This document shows positions 25,240-36,014 of a DNA stretch of 64,000 nucleotides, one piece after another (the first letter of the stretch is position 1; each line of letters begins with the position of its first letter). The stretch comes from Siphonodentalium dalli. Lineage: Eukaryota > Mollusca > Scaphopoda > Gadilida > Siphonodentaliidae. Below the pieces are notes generated by a model. It had not been told where the DNA came from. It was given only the letters and a program-made list of their open reading frames with translations, and did not search any database. The position numbers were made by a program, and so were the translations under genes. The DNA is taken from the NCBI GenBank assembly GCA_032622095.1, contig CP136065.1, positions 100,137,343 to 100,201,342 on the forward strand. Direction: 5' to 3'.

Positions 25240-26550
25240 ATTATTGAGAGATAAGTATTAACAAAGAAATATATGCTGTGCCTTGTTTTTCCAATGTTAT
25301 AAAGTTCCCTGCATGTATAAGATCGGTCAGAACATAAAAAAATTCCCAGGTTTTGGACGGGTGGAATATGAGAAGAGATGCATGGCATGATCTACAACTA
25401 GCGAAGAGAGGGTAATATCCAGGGCTGTGTTGAATTTTTGATATATGTTTCATGTTTGGGGAAATGGCCCAAAATTCCTATTGCTGGACACTATTCAGGA
25501 CACTATTTAGTCAACCTGACTTTTGAATTTTTCAAGGTAATGCCCTATAATTCAACAATATACTGCATGTGCAAATCCACACTGGTAAATCCTAAAGCAA
25601 AGCTACAATTACAATACAACCTTTAGTTGCATGTTCAAATGTCCATTCAGAAGTATGGAAATGGAAGACATCGACGTCACTTTGAAACTGGATTTTAAAA
25701 ATAAAAATCTTATCACTCATGTGACAAGATCGGGAAATATGGAATATTTCTTTAGAGAACATAATAATCAGTTATGCGATATGTCAGTCGGGTGTGTACT
25801 AAGCACAGAACCGCACATGTGCGTCACTCCATGGCCGATAGCTTATGCATGCACTCTTGCGATCTCTGAAGAATTAACTCAAGACCGAAATTCGAGGCTT
25901 TCGGCCTCTCGTGTTATCCTTCTCGTGTTAAGCCATCGCACCCGTGACGAACTTACGACCAGGGACACGCAAGTGAAGTGCGGTTATGTGTATATATGGA
26001 AATATCCGCAGCTGAAAAACAGGTGTCCCCCAAATTTTTCCGGATTCTTCACTGAAAGAAGGAGCTAATCAGTCCTACGAACGTTCACGGCCATATGCAT
26101 GGCGGGAGTTCCAGTTGCAGAAATCAGATCTGCAATGAACGCGCAGGCATGTAATTTAAATGAAGAAGACAACACAGTAACCATGAATGTAACAAGATGG
26201 TCTCTTTTATAGGTGTGTCTAACTTAGAATTTATAACAGCACTCCTTGTAGATTTTGGGAAACTTCTTTTGCGCCACCATCCCTCATATATACATAGACT
26301 TGGAATTTTCCAATGCAGACGTCAAACTTTCTAACTGGTTAGAATTCTTTAAACATACGGATGACCTTCGCGGTGGGTATTGCTGTTAAAATAGTCACAT
26401 CCGATCCGTTCAAACCGACATAACCAGAAAGAATATTAAAATATAGATATACTTGTTCTTATACTGATAATAAATATCGCGTAAATAGTATGTTATTGTC
26501 AAGTCCGTATGCTGTGTTAGTAAACACGAGACATGTTATATTACAGTACA
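25240..26550. other. Mostly unannotated; one hypothetical frame inside
   Basis: Apart from the 145-codon frame at 25631-26068 nothing recognisable was seen. 26069-26550 has only short frames. Confidence 0.35.
25631..26068 (+). CDS. Hypothetical 145-aa frame, doubtful
   Basis: An ATG-started frame of 145 codons ends in a stop at 26068. The product is of mixed composition, with no signal peptide, long hydrophobic segment or recognised motif. It contains five of the window's scattered Cys residues but no zinc-finger spacing. No relative exists elsewhere in the window and no splice pattern was established. In AT-rich DNA a frame of this length can arise by chance, so I list it as possible only. 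It could be an exon of an unrecognised gene. Confidence 0.2.
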   Translation: MFKCPFRSMEMEDIDVTLKLDFKNKNLITHVTRSGNMEYFFREHNNQLCDMSVGCVLSTEPHMCVTPWPIAYACTLAISEELTQDRNSRLSASRVILLVLSHRTRDELTTRDTQVKCGYVYIWKYPQLKNRCPPNFSGFFTERRS

Positions 26551-26556
26551 GTACAT

Positions 26557-26753
26557 AAAGATTATGCGATAAGCAACAAACTCAACACCGGGGAGACCCC
26601 ACTATGGAACTTTGGTTAAAATCGCCGCCAGGTTGTTTACAAGATACTGGTGTTAATCATTACCACTCAAGATTTCAGAGTTGAATGGGTCACCGTGAAT
26701 CACTCTCCTAAAAAATCGTCTAGGTGTTGGGTGTTTTGATTATCGCAGACTTT
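26557..26753. mobile_element. MITE copy 2 (TIR AAAGATTATGCGATAAGC)
   Basis: A diverged second copy of the element at 7786-7993, with the same ends and the interior words GGGGAGACCCCACTA and ACTTTGGTTAAAATCGCC. Similarity to the first locus extends to about 26895 (TATAAACAAACGCTCAGCTCA, TTCTTGAGGAA), so the larger host repeat was duplicated with the MITE inside it. Confidence 0.7.
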
Positions 26754-26899
26754 ACGTGTTGTATATAAACAAACGCTCAGCTCACAAAAAGTGATTTGTG
26801 GAAATAACGCATTCATACTATTATCATACTATACTATTTACTCTATTCTTGAGGAAATTTCCATAATTTGGAAACTTTTATTTCTAAATTATCACATAT

Positions 26900-27639
26900 T
26901 AGCAGGGTTACCCGGCGTTGCCTAGGTTAAAGTGATGTGAAACCCTCTGCATGTTGTGGATATTTGGTGGGAATAGAGATTACTCTTGCTCAAAGTGTTA
27001 CAGGTATTCTCATAAAATGTATATTCAAATAGCATCACGAAACATGATTCTTACACATGGAATGTACGTAGTTGCTCACCTTGTCCACTGTCATTTTGTT
27101 TATCGCGATTAATCCATTTCACCAATAAAGAAGTATTTATTTATTTTCTGCGTATACGTCAGACGTTATGGCATGAAACATGAACATCATAAACACATTA
27201 GTTCGCAAAAGACGACAATTGTATCAATCAATCTAGTTGGTTAGACTAAGATTTTGAGGACACCTGGCTATCATATCTCCATGAAGATACAGATGTTTTA
27301 AAGAAATTCCCAGGTGTTCCTCTGTTCATGGAGCTATCTATTGGCGAAATATTCTCAGTTTATAAGAAATGTTGCTGTGCATTTTATCAGCTACATGTGC
27401 CTGACACAGAGCGCGATTTTGAGTGGTGTATTGTATTTTGTGTGTGTGGAAACTTTATTGAATGGAACAGACTCAATTGTGTTATAATATATACATGATC
27501 CATTCTAATATGCAATCCCCTGACGGTTCGAGGTCTCTCAGTTTGCAAGAATATGCATATATGTTAAATAAAATGAGAAATATACGTTTAATGCTTTCTT
27601 TTATGTATTTGTTTTGCTAGCTCATTATACGTTTTTAAC
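26900..27639. other. No supported gene
   Basis: No frame above 70 codons and no repeat structure recognised beyond the end of the repeat at about 26895. Confidence 0.35.
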
Positions 27640-28880
27640 ACGCACGATTTGATTCCTCGTATCATTTGAGAAGAACTTGTATGAATTTGATGGTTATTGG
27701 CACTAAACATATTTTTTAACAGTTTTGGTGACCCTCCCGTCCCTTTTTCAGACAGAGGTGGTGCCTCTTTTATCATAATTAAACCACACACTTAGACTCA
27801 TTATGGAAATATTATAAAACTATATATAACATTTGTGAAAATTGGCGAGTATACAAATTCGTATCAAATTTAGGGCCCCATATCTCTCATCCAAACGGCA
27901 CCAATTTGGCGTATCTAAACCACACGATTAGATTTCTCATATCACGGAGAAGAATATGTATCATTCTGGTGGAAATCGGCGCTAAACATAATGTTCATTT
28001 TTTGCTATGTGTTCCTCTCACCCTCTATGCATCCTGACTCGAATGGTCCCACTTGTGACAACAGCTTGTGACATTCTTAAACCACACAATTAGACTCCTG
28101 ATATCATGGAGATGATTATTGATAAGTTTGGTACTAATCGGAAACTAAATCAATTTTGATCAAATTTAGTGCCCACTCACCCCCATCTCTCACCAAAACA
28201 GCACCAACGTGGCGTATTTAAATCACACGATCAGACTACTCGTATTATGGATAAGAATGCGTATCACTTTGGTGGAAATTGGCGCTAAATTTATTGCGTA
28301 TCAATTTTGGTGACCCGCTGCCTTTCAGTTCACCCCTGACTCAAATGACGCCACTTTTGACAGATTTAAGCCACACCATTAGACTCCTCATACCATGGGG
28401 ATTATATTGTATACGTGTGGTGGCAATAGGCGACCAAACCCATTCTAATCAAATTGAGTGCCTCTCCCACAATCTTTCATCCAAACGACAGCAATTTGGA
28501 GTATTTAAATCGCACAATTAGAGTCCCTGTATCATGGAGAAGAATTTATATCAATTTGGTGTAAATCGGCGCTAAAATTAGTTTGATAAATTTTGGTACC
28601 CATCTCCCCTTCATCACTGACTCGAACGGAGCCACTTTTGACATATTTAAACCACACCATCAGATTCCTTATATCATGGGGATGATTATATATAAGTTTC
28701 GTGGCAATCGGCGACAAAAAAATATTCTGCCCCTCCCACTTTTCTGCCCCTGACAACAACGGCGTCACTTTAGAAAATCCTAATACGCACCATTATCTTT
28801 CTCGTAAAAAGTTACCCCTAGTAGACCCATTTGGTGCCATCTAGGTGGTCGCCTGTGAATTTCTATAGAACACAGACAAT
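27640..28880 (-). repeat. Diverged, reversed copy of the internal tandem block of the 1.95-kb repeat
   Basis: Units of about 150 bp carry AACCACACGATTAGA, TATCA(C/T)GGAGAAGAAT, TTGGTGGAAAT(C/T)GGCG and CAAACGGCACCAATTTGGCG. Their complements form the tandem block at 38830-39440 and 56120-56730. The upper edge (about 28795-28885) matches the complement of 38700-38775 (TTCTATAGAA...GTAACTTTTTCCGAGAAAG). Divergence is far greater than between the two 1.95-kb copies, so this is an older member. Confidence 0.75.
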
Positions 28881-29021
28881 CTATAGTTTAGAAAATATGC
28901 AGTTCAGTGGCAAGTAGCTCATCCGCCCAAATTAATGGATAGCTAAAAACGTATATATCAGCTGGAAATAATTATATGCATAAAATAATAGATGTTAAAA
29001 TTCATGATGAATATAGGCTAA

Positions 29022-30046
29022 CCCTTCCATGAACGGATCTTCCTGAAATTTTGCGAAAACCCTGTGCCAATGCATTATTTTATATATGCGAGTCTCCCAT
29101 AGGGAGCCTAGCATATATAAGATAATACATTGGCCTAACAATATTTACCTTGACCTTGTAAGCCAGTGCATTTTTATACCCAGCGCAATGAAGTTAGGGG
29201 GGATATACTGGGATCAGCTTGTCCGTCCGTCGTCCGTCCGTGGACACAAATTTGTCCGGAGTTATTCTCAGTCGTTTTTTGATAAATTTTCGTGAAACTT
29301 GGCACAGACACCAACCACCATGGGAATACGTGCACCTGCGATTATGATGTATGTCGGACTTTTTTTTATGGTGTTTTCCCCCCTTTTTCGACTTAGAAAA
29401 TTTTCGCAAAATGTATAATTTTGTCCCGAGCTTTTATTCCTACATTTTTAGGTCAATTTTTTTTAAAACTTAGCACAGATATTAAGTACCATGGGAACCT
29501 GTGCACCTGCGATTATGACGTCTGTCCGACATTGTTTGGTGGAGTTATCCCCCTTTTTCGACTTAGAATTTTTTTTTCAACATGCATAATTTTGTCCAAG
29601 CTTTTATTCCTACATTTATAAGTCAATGTTTTTGAATCTTGGCACTGATATTTAGTGCCATGGGAACCTATGCACCTGCTATTATGATGTCTGTCCGACT
29701 TTTTTTGTGGAGTTATTCCCCTTTTCGACTTAAGAACATTTTCGCAACATGCATAATTTTGTCCGAGCTTTTATTCCTTCATTTTTCGGTCAATAGGTTT
29801 AAGATCAGGGTTAGGGATGTGCACCTGCAATGGGAACTGTTATTTAATTATTTTAACTAAATGTTTACTGACATGTGAAACATCTTAGTATTTTAAAAAC
29901 ACGGGGGTATCCTTAGTCCCATTGGGACAGTCACACCTCTAGTGTTTATATATGTGAGGCTCCCTATGGATGACTCGTATATATAAGAGAATGCGCTGGC
30001 ACGTGATATTTAATGCTGCACCAGTGCAGCTTCCATCATGAAAGGG
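29022..30046. mobile_element. Composite TTAA-type element with worn left end
   Basis: The ends CCCTTCCATGA (29022) and TCATGAAAGGG (to 30046) are flanked by CTAA (29018-29021, one change from TTAA) and TTAA (30047-30050). Just inside lie hairpins of the same CCAATGCATT...TATATATGCGAG type found in the 23.0-kb and 31.0-kb elements (about 29058-29135 and 29945-29997). The middle holds a 170-bp tandem repeat. No transposase is present. Confidence 0.65.
29265..29830. repeat. 170-bp tandem repeat, about 3.3 units
   Basis: CTTGGCACAGACACC (29298), CTTAGCACAGATATT (29468) and CTTGGCACTGATATT (29638) start equivalent units. Each continues with CATGGGAA, GTGCACCTGCGATTATGA, TTTTTCGACTTA, CATAATTTTGTCC and GCTTTTATTCC. 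The array lies inside the TTAA-type element. Confidence 0.85.
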
Positions 30047-30345
30047 TTAATATCGTTCTGATAGTTAAATTTCCATTCAATAATTAGTAAAAAGTATGTT
30101 GTTTTTGGACTGAGAGTAAAATATTTCAACAACAATTTTCGACTAATATTGCGCAAAAATGTTAAAGAATTTTCTAACAGCTGGAAGGCTTGAAGTACAT
30201 TACCAATTCTAACCAAATGATGGGGCGCATATAAAATTTATAACATTTGGTTTGAATGGGTGGGCAGGAGATGCAGCTGGAAATTTGAATCTGAACATCC
30301 CCTCCTCAAATAAGATCACTTACATTACCCCACCCCACATGTCCC

Positions 30346-30421
30346 TGACACAAAATTGGTCATAACACTAAAAGTACCTAGTATATAAGGTACTGTTAGT
30401 TTTATGACTAATTTTGTGTCA
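30346..30421. repeat. 76-bp near-perfect hairpin
   Basis: TGACACAAAATTGGTCATAA runs into GTACCTAGTATATAAGGTAC, followed by the mirrored arm TTATGACTAATTTTGTGTCA. Only a few mismatches and almost no loop are seen. A foldback MITE or a regulatory hairpin are both possible. No flanking duplication was recognised. Confidence 0.75.
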
Positions 30422-31034
30422 AGTACCTGTGCCCCACCCCGAATGAGTAAGCCAACTAGGTCATTGGCTTTATAGAGAACAGAGGTTTTTTTTGTATATA
30501 TTTTTCTTATGAATACATACATGCATGGATCCTTTCAGTCAAAACAAGTTTCAGCATTTGGATAACTAAATCAGCTTTTGGTGAAATACCATTGTTGTTG
30601 TAACTGGATCATACGGGGACTATCAAATTGGATTATGCACCTTTACATGGATGGAAAGACTTCGAAGTGGGTTCGTGTGCAATAACATAAATTTTCTAGT
30701 CTGTAAAACATCTACATGTATCATCAACAAGTACATGTAAACATTTATGGATGTTGTCCTTATTTTCATTATTAATTACTCTCCTAAATAATTATATTTC
30801 GCATATTGAAACCATTGTATGTAAACATTAAGGTTACAGTGACATTACAGATGAAAGTCCAATTAGATATCAAAGTTTAATAAAAACTTGATGGTAAACA
30901 TTGGAAAAGCTCAAAGCATTGAAAAATATTCTGAAAAATCAATTCATATTTAGACTAAGATATTTGAACTTATTACACGATCTGCAATATTTGTTGACAA
31001 ATCACTGTAACATGTTTGTTTACAAAACAATGGT
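30422..31034. other. No supported gene
   Basis: AT-rich, short frames only. Confidence 0.4.
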
Positions 31035-31038
31035 TTAA

Positions 31039-31401
31039 CCCTTTACCCAACAAACCGGCCAAAACCGGCCAAATAAAGCTTCAACAGCCTAAAATATCTT
31101 CGGTCTGTCTCAATAGAACCATACAAATATGGATATCATTGGAACCGGCTCATTGACCACATTGTGATGGTTACAGTTATGCCCTGTGCCAATGCATTCT
31201 CTTATATATGCGAGTCGACCATAGGTCGCCTCGCATATATAAGAGAATGCATTGGCCTAAAAAAATTGTTTTTAACACTTTTTACCATTTTTTCTTACAT
31301 TCTTTAACAATTTTATAATTTTCATTATGCGAGGCGACCTATGGTCGACTCGCATATATAAGAGAATGCATTGGCACAGGGCCCTTCTGTTGGGTAAAGG
31401 G
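31039..31401. mobile_element. 363-bp piggyBac-like MITE with internal hairpins
   Basis: CCCTTTACCCAACA begins at 31039 and TGTTGGGTAAAGGG ends at 31401, with TTAA at 31035-31038 and 31402-31405. Its left inner sequence (CCGGCCAAATAAAGCTTCAA) matches the complement of the right inner end of the 23048-24006 element, so the two lie in opposite orientations. A full hairpin lies at 31188-31254 and a clipped one at 31325-31374. Confidence 0.85.
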
Positions 31402-31735
31402 TTAAACATTTCAATATTGGAGAGCTATCAATAAAGTATGTTGATCTATTTCTCCAGTCCATGTTCTTCTTGGTGGTGATGTTTTTACTGAGTTTTATAA
31501 TTTTTGCACACTTACCCACTGTGAGTGCCTTGTGTCCCTTTAATTATTTATGTAAAATTATTATTGGGAGAAGGTAGGTACGGAGTGCATTATTCAGCAA
31601 AATAATAAATGAGGGAAAGATACTTAATCAGGCTGTGTGTCATCATATTTACCAATATGTACATCTTAAATAACTTCAAATTCACAGATTGGTAACCGAA
31701 TTTGTGAAAATACAGTATTACTCCAGTGATTACTT

Positions 31736-32009
31736 ATGAAATTATCAAGCCTTGAAATAGTGTATCTGTCATTTGCAGAATGAGGTCCCCATAGGGTGAA
31801 TTTAGTGATGCTACCCCACATAGCGGGCTAGCATCACCAAATTCACCCTTTGTGAACCTCATTCTGCTGAGGTGTAAGCAGAATGGGGTCCCCAGAGGGT
31901 GAATTTGGTTATGCTAGCCTGCTATGCGGGATAGCATCACTAAATTCATCCTCTGGGGACCTCATTCTACAAATGACAGACACACTATTTGAAGGCTTGG
32001 AAATTATGT
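31736..32009. repeat. Double hairpin nested inside a larger hairpin
   Basis: Outer arms (about 31738-31780 and 31968-32009) share AAATAGTGT(A/G)TCTGTCATTTG. Inside are two consecutive hairpins, each built from CAGAATGAGGTCCCC, then AGGGTGAATTT and GTGATGCTA, followed by its mirror. The module also occurs at the inner edge of both arms of the large palindrome (about 47645-47682 and 48208-48246). It lies just 3' of the zinc-finger gene. Confidence 0.85.
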
Positions 32010-32097
32010 GAGCTTAGTATAACTCCTCTCCCTTATGGTCATTTAGGTGGCGAGTGAGTACAGACTCATCATCAAATAAACTCAAGCAAATTTCACA

Positions 32098-33717
32098 TCA
32101 TGAAATCTCCATTGTCAATCCCATATTATCAGCACATGTTGACTCAAAGCGAACAGATTCATCCATATGTGTGCTATCCTCTTCGCCCACTGCTGTGAGA
32201 GGACAAGATGAATTCGAAACATTTTCAGAATAATCATTATCACTTTCACTACGATTTTTTAAGTTAGTATCTCTCTCTTTATGTGGAGGTACATGTAGGT
32301 TTTCCTCTTGATCATCCACTCCAGATCGAAAGATTCGAAACACATCAAACAAATTTCTTCCTGAATTCAAAACACTCTTATCATTCGTGTGACCTGTAAC
32401 ACTTGGTGTATCATTATCATCGTCATCATCTTTATAATCATCATCAAAACTCTGAGACACGTCATCTGAATTAATATCTTGGTCATTTGATATTGAATCA
32501 TCATCAGAATAATTTGGTGAATTCATTTCTTCAGGTACTGATTTCTGATGGGAATTGAATTCTTCTGCAGTGCAGCCGGTTGTTTCCAAATTTATATTTA
32601 TATCATTCCCATTTGTTTTTGTAAAATTTTGAGATGTAACAGTCGACACTTCACTCAAACAGGGCAAAGATGAAAGTTCGGAAACCATGGAACTGGCCTG
32701 TTTCTGTTTCTTGTTTGATTTAAGGTTTCTTATGCTATGCACACGTCGAGGTGGTGGATTCTTAAGTTCAATTCCATGAAGAGCTTTCATGTGAGATTTC
32801 AAAACTGGAAGAGTGGTGAACATCTTGTAACAGACAGAACAATGGGCAGTGCCCTTCTTATGAGACCGCATGTGCCTGTCATGCAATTTTTTATTGTGAA
32901 CCACGTAACCACAAATGCTGCATGTGAAAGTCCTGCCTTCTGGGTGCTGTAACAGATGTATATTGTGAACCCTTTTGGTTGGAGACTTCTTACCGCACAC
33001 CTCACATACAAATGGATATTGCCCGGTGTGCTCCCACATGTGCATACGAAGGCAACCAGCTGTTCTGAATTTTTTGTGACAAATTTCACATTCTTCTGGC
33101 CAGTTATCGGTATGTATCATCATGTTCCTCTTTAGACGAGATGACTGTGAGCATTTCTGGCCACACACTTTACATGGGAAGAGTCGAAGATCTTTGTGCG
33201 TCCTTTCATGAGTTCTCAAGTGTGTTGACTGGGTAAATGTTTTGAAACAAATATCACATTCATATGGTCTCTCACCCGTATGGGCACCTCTAATGTGTGT
33301 TTTCAGTTCTGACGATGATCTTGCTCTTTTATGACATACTTTACAAACATATTCCATTATCCCAGTGTGGACAACAGAATGTGACTTCAAACATGACAAA
33401 CTACCAAACATTTTATGACAATCAGGGCATTCATAGTTTCTGTCTCCGCTGTGAGTTACCATGTGAATTTTGAGCCCATTTTTACCACGGAAAGGTTTCA
33501 GACATATGCTGCATTTATAATGCATAGATCCAGAATGTAGTACCATATGACTCCTTAGAGATCCAGTGGTTTTGAATGGTTTCTTACAGATAGAACATTG
33601 GTGAGGTCTGTCGTCGGAATGTACAGTCAGGTGTGTCTGGTATTTATTGCGATTTGAGAACTCTTTCCCACAATCTTTGCAAATCCATACTTGCTTTCCT
33701 GTTTGAGAAGATTTCAT
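32098..33717 (-). CDS. C2H2 zinc-finger protein, 539 aa, single exon
   Basis: The start ATG at 33717 is preceded in frame by TAA two codons upstream, which fixes the start. The stop is at 32098. Residues about 13-320 hold eleven fingers, mostly C-x2-C-x12-H-x3-H, with TGERPY-like linkers in several places. Finger 7 has Asn where the first zinc His should be (RLKRNMMIH), so it may not fold. Fingers 5 and 11 have the longer H-x4-H spacing. The C-terminal 200 residues are low in complexity and acidic, with a run of Asp around KDDDDDNDT and many Ser. Proteins of this kind are nuclear DNA-binding regulators; target and partners cannot be read from sequence. The gene lacks introns and transposon marks. 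It could be a host gene, a retrocopy, or a lineage-expanded zinc-finger gene of the type that accompanies transposon control. Confidence 0.9.
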   Translation of the reverse strand: MKSSQTGKQVWICKDCGKEFSNRNKYQTHLTVHSDDRPHQCSICKKPFKTTGSLRSHMVLHSGSMHYKCSICLKPFRGKNGLKIHMVTHSGDRNYECPDCHKMFGSLSCLKSHSVVHTGIMEYVCKVCHKRARSSSELKTHIRGAHTGERPYECDICFKTFTQSTHLRTHERTHKDLRLFPCKVCGQKCSQSSRLKRNMMIHTDNWPEECEICHKKFRTAGCLRMHMWEHTGQYPFVCEVCGKKSPTKRVHNIHLLQHPEGRTFTCSICGYVVHNKKLHDRHMRSHKKGTAHCSVCYKMFTTLPVLKSHMKALHGIELKNPPPRRVHSIRNLKSNKKQKQASSMVSELSSLPCLSEVSTVTSQNFTKTNGNDININLETTGCTAEEFNSHQKSVPEEMNSPNYSDDDSISNDQDINSDDVSQSFDDDYKDDDDDNDTPSVTGHTNDKSVLNSGRNLFDVFRIFRSGVDDQEENLHVPPHKERDTNLKNRSESDNDYSENVSNSSCPLTAVGEEDSTHMDESVRFESTCADNMGLTMEIS

Positions 33718-35035
33718 TTTTTAGACTTCTAATTTAGCATTGGTGTTCATTTCAAAGGATAGTCATGAGACTGATATTAGTCAAAATATTTTCAAGTTAG
33801 AAAATTTGTTCTTGTGTTCTTTTATTGCAATTTGTCACACGAGAATTCTGCATTGTCACTAAGACTACATTGTCACCTGATCTTGAAGTGTACAGTGCTG
33901 GATCCAATGCTATGTAGGCTATTTTTCTGCACCAGGATACCTCCATTCTTCTAGACCCAGTTGAGTCAAATACATGATATACATATGTAAAGAGTGTAAA
34001 TCTTTCGAGTTTCCCCGGAACTACCATTCTTCCAAGTGTTTACATTTAATATAAAACCCTATTTATGGGTGCATAATTGTCGTTACGCGTGCAATATGAC
34101 CGTTGAAGGGATCAAATTTTGGTGTGTTGGGTACCCATCTTTACGAAAAATGGTTTTGGCCCGGGTAGCTGAGCTATTGTAATTCAGCGTCGATCAGTCT
34201 TTCAATTAATTCCTAGTTTCTAAATCCTGGTTTGCAAAGAAAAATATTGGTTCGCATCAACGGCAATCACATAAAAGCGTTGAGCCGCTAACGTAGTAAG
34301 GATGTTTGCAACTGTGTCTGTTGACCGGCGAACATTTATTCTCATCACTGACTAACATATAGAAAACAAATTATGTATATTGAATTTTTAAAAGTGTCCG
34401 ATATTAATTTCTGGATCACTTATTTATTGTTTCTGAAATCAATAGTTTTGAAGATTTTCAGGAAGATGACAAGTATATATAGCCTAGTACGTACCATAAT
34501 CCGAAAACAGATTAGGCCTATGTGACATTTGAGATTAGGATACTACTGCTTTGAAATTAATTGATGTTGGAACACAAACGATGTACATTGCATTTGAATT
34601 TGTTTATCATTATTTTTTGTATTGCTTATTGAGCTCCATGAAAACACTTTATTCAAAATAAACACTCTGGTCACTCTAACCCCTCAAAATATAAGACGAA
34701 TTGATCAACTTTTATTCACCACCAATTGCAATTTGTGACAACCCTTATAATATGTATTGATATGTATGTTATATTTCCATGTTTATGACCGAACAAAAAT
34801 TATTAACAAAAAAAAAAGAGTTCAACATGACAATTAGCCTAATTTGGAGTTCGTAGATCATGAAAGTGAATTGTCCGTTTATAAATTTGAAAACAGCAGT
34901 TTGTTTTGAAACAATTATATATTGACTCGGTCTAACATATTGATTTTTATTTTGAATGATTATATTGATTTTGTTTCGACTATATAGTTCTATTAAACGA
35001 CCGCTCATAATTCGTATCTATAAAGAACGATAAAG
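33718..35035. other. 5' side of the zinc-finger gene and unannotated DNA
   Basis: The first few hundred bases upstream of the minus-strand gene would hold its 5' UTR and promoter. No TATA box or splice acceptor could be assigned with confidence. 34080-35035 shows no gene or repeat. Confidence 0.35.
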
Positions 35036-35044
35036 TATACCATT

Positions 35045-35192
35045 TAATCATCTCATTTTATAATAAAATATTCGAAATAAAATCAATATTAATTGATCGA
35101 AGCGTTGCCGGGTTCTTCAATTCACATTTATTATTTTATACCCACGAAACTATTTCAAAATTGTTATATGAAGAGATAATCCATATTTAAGC
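35045..35192. repeat. Single arm of the 21.2-kb inverted-repeat element
   Basis: AAAATATTCGAAATAAAATC followed by AATATTAATTGATCGAAGCG, TATTTTATACCC and AAGAGATAATCCAT matches 21515-21640. It is a partial copy. Confidence 0.6.
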
Positions 35193-36014
35193 CTCCGACT
35201 CACTCGCTGATTCGTAGAATATGTCTGCCGATAATTATTTGATTGACAGCTCTGGAAAGGTCGATAAACCATTCCAATGTACAATGTTATAACTGGAGAA
35301 TTATAAATAGGAGAATCCTTTTAGTAAAGAACCATAAGAACTGGACATACCTACATATTTCTTTATTGCCTCCATCAGGGGAGAGTATATTATATACAAT
35401 ATTATTTACAAACACAGATAACATGAATGTCACAAGCATGTGGTTGAACAAATTATACCAATATGTGATATTATTATATACCAAAAAAAAACAATCAAAT
35501 TTAAAGGAAAAGAGGGGGGGGGGGAATAAATAAAAAATCTCCCCCAGCGGGAGAGTATTTACTAAACATAATTTTTACTGAGACACAGATCCTTATGAAT
35601 GTCACAAGCATATGACTGCACAATTTACACCAACGTCATATTATATTCGTAGAAAGTAGAAATGTTAAAAGAAATGAAAGGGGAAACAACGGCGGTTTAG
35701 TCATTACATTGAGTTATTGAGATACATGGATAATTAACACATATATCCTACAAAATGTTTTATACCTACATGTACAACTAAGAATATCGCATCCGTATGC
35801 TCGTTGAGCGCTACATACACAATCGAATATCTCACACGCGCGGGGATGTGAGGCGGAATTCACTATTATTGAAAACGCCAATCGTGTGGATGCTAGATAT
35901 GTTGTTTGTTTGTAATTAGTCTACACATAGCCACGAAATACGATGATGTTACATTAATTATCAAATTGTGGCATCACTGGATGGGTGAAGTGTGGGTCCT
36001 CTGAACCACGCCAC
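35193..36014. other. No supported gene
   Basis: A G-run (about 35511-35523) separates two similar AT-rich stretches that share GGGAGAGTAT and ATTTAC...ACACAGAT...ATGAATGTCACAAGCAT (about 35380-35460 and 35549-35630), which suggests a small old duplication. No gene seen. Confidence 0.4.
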
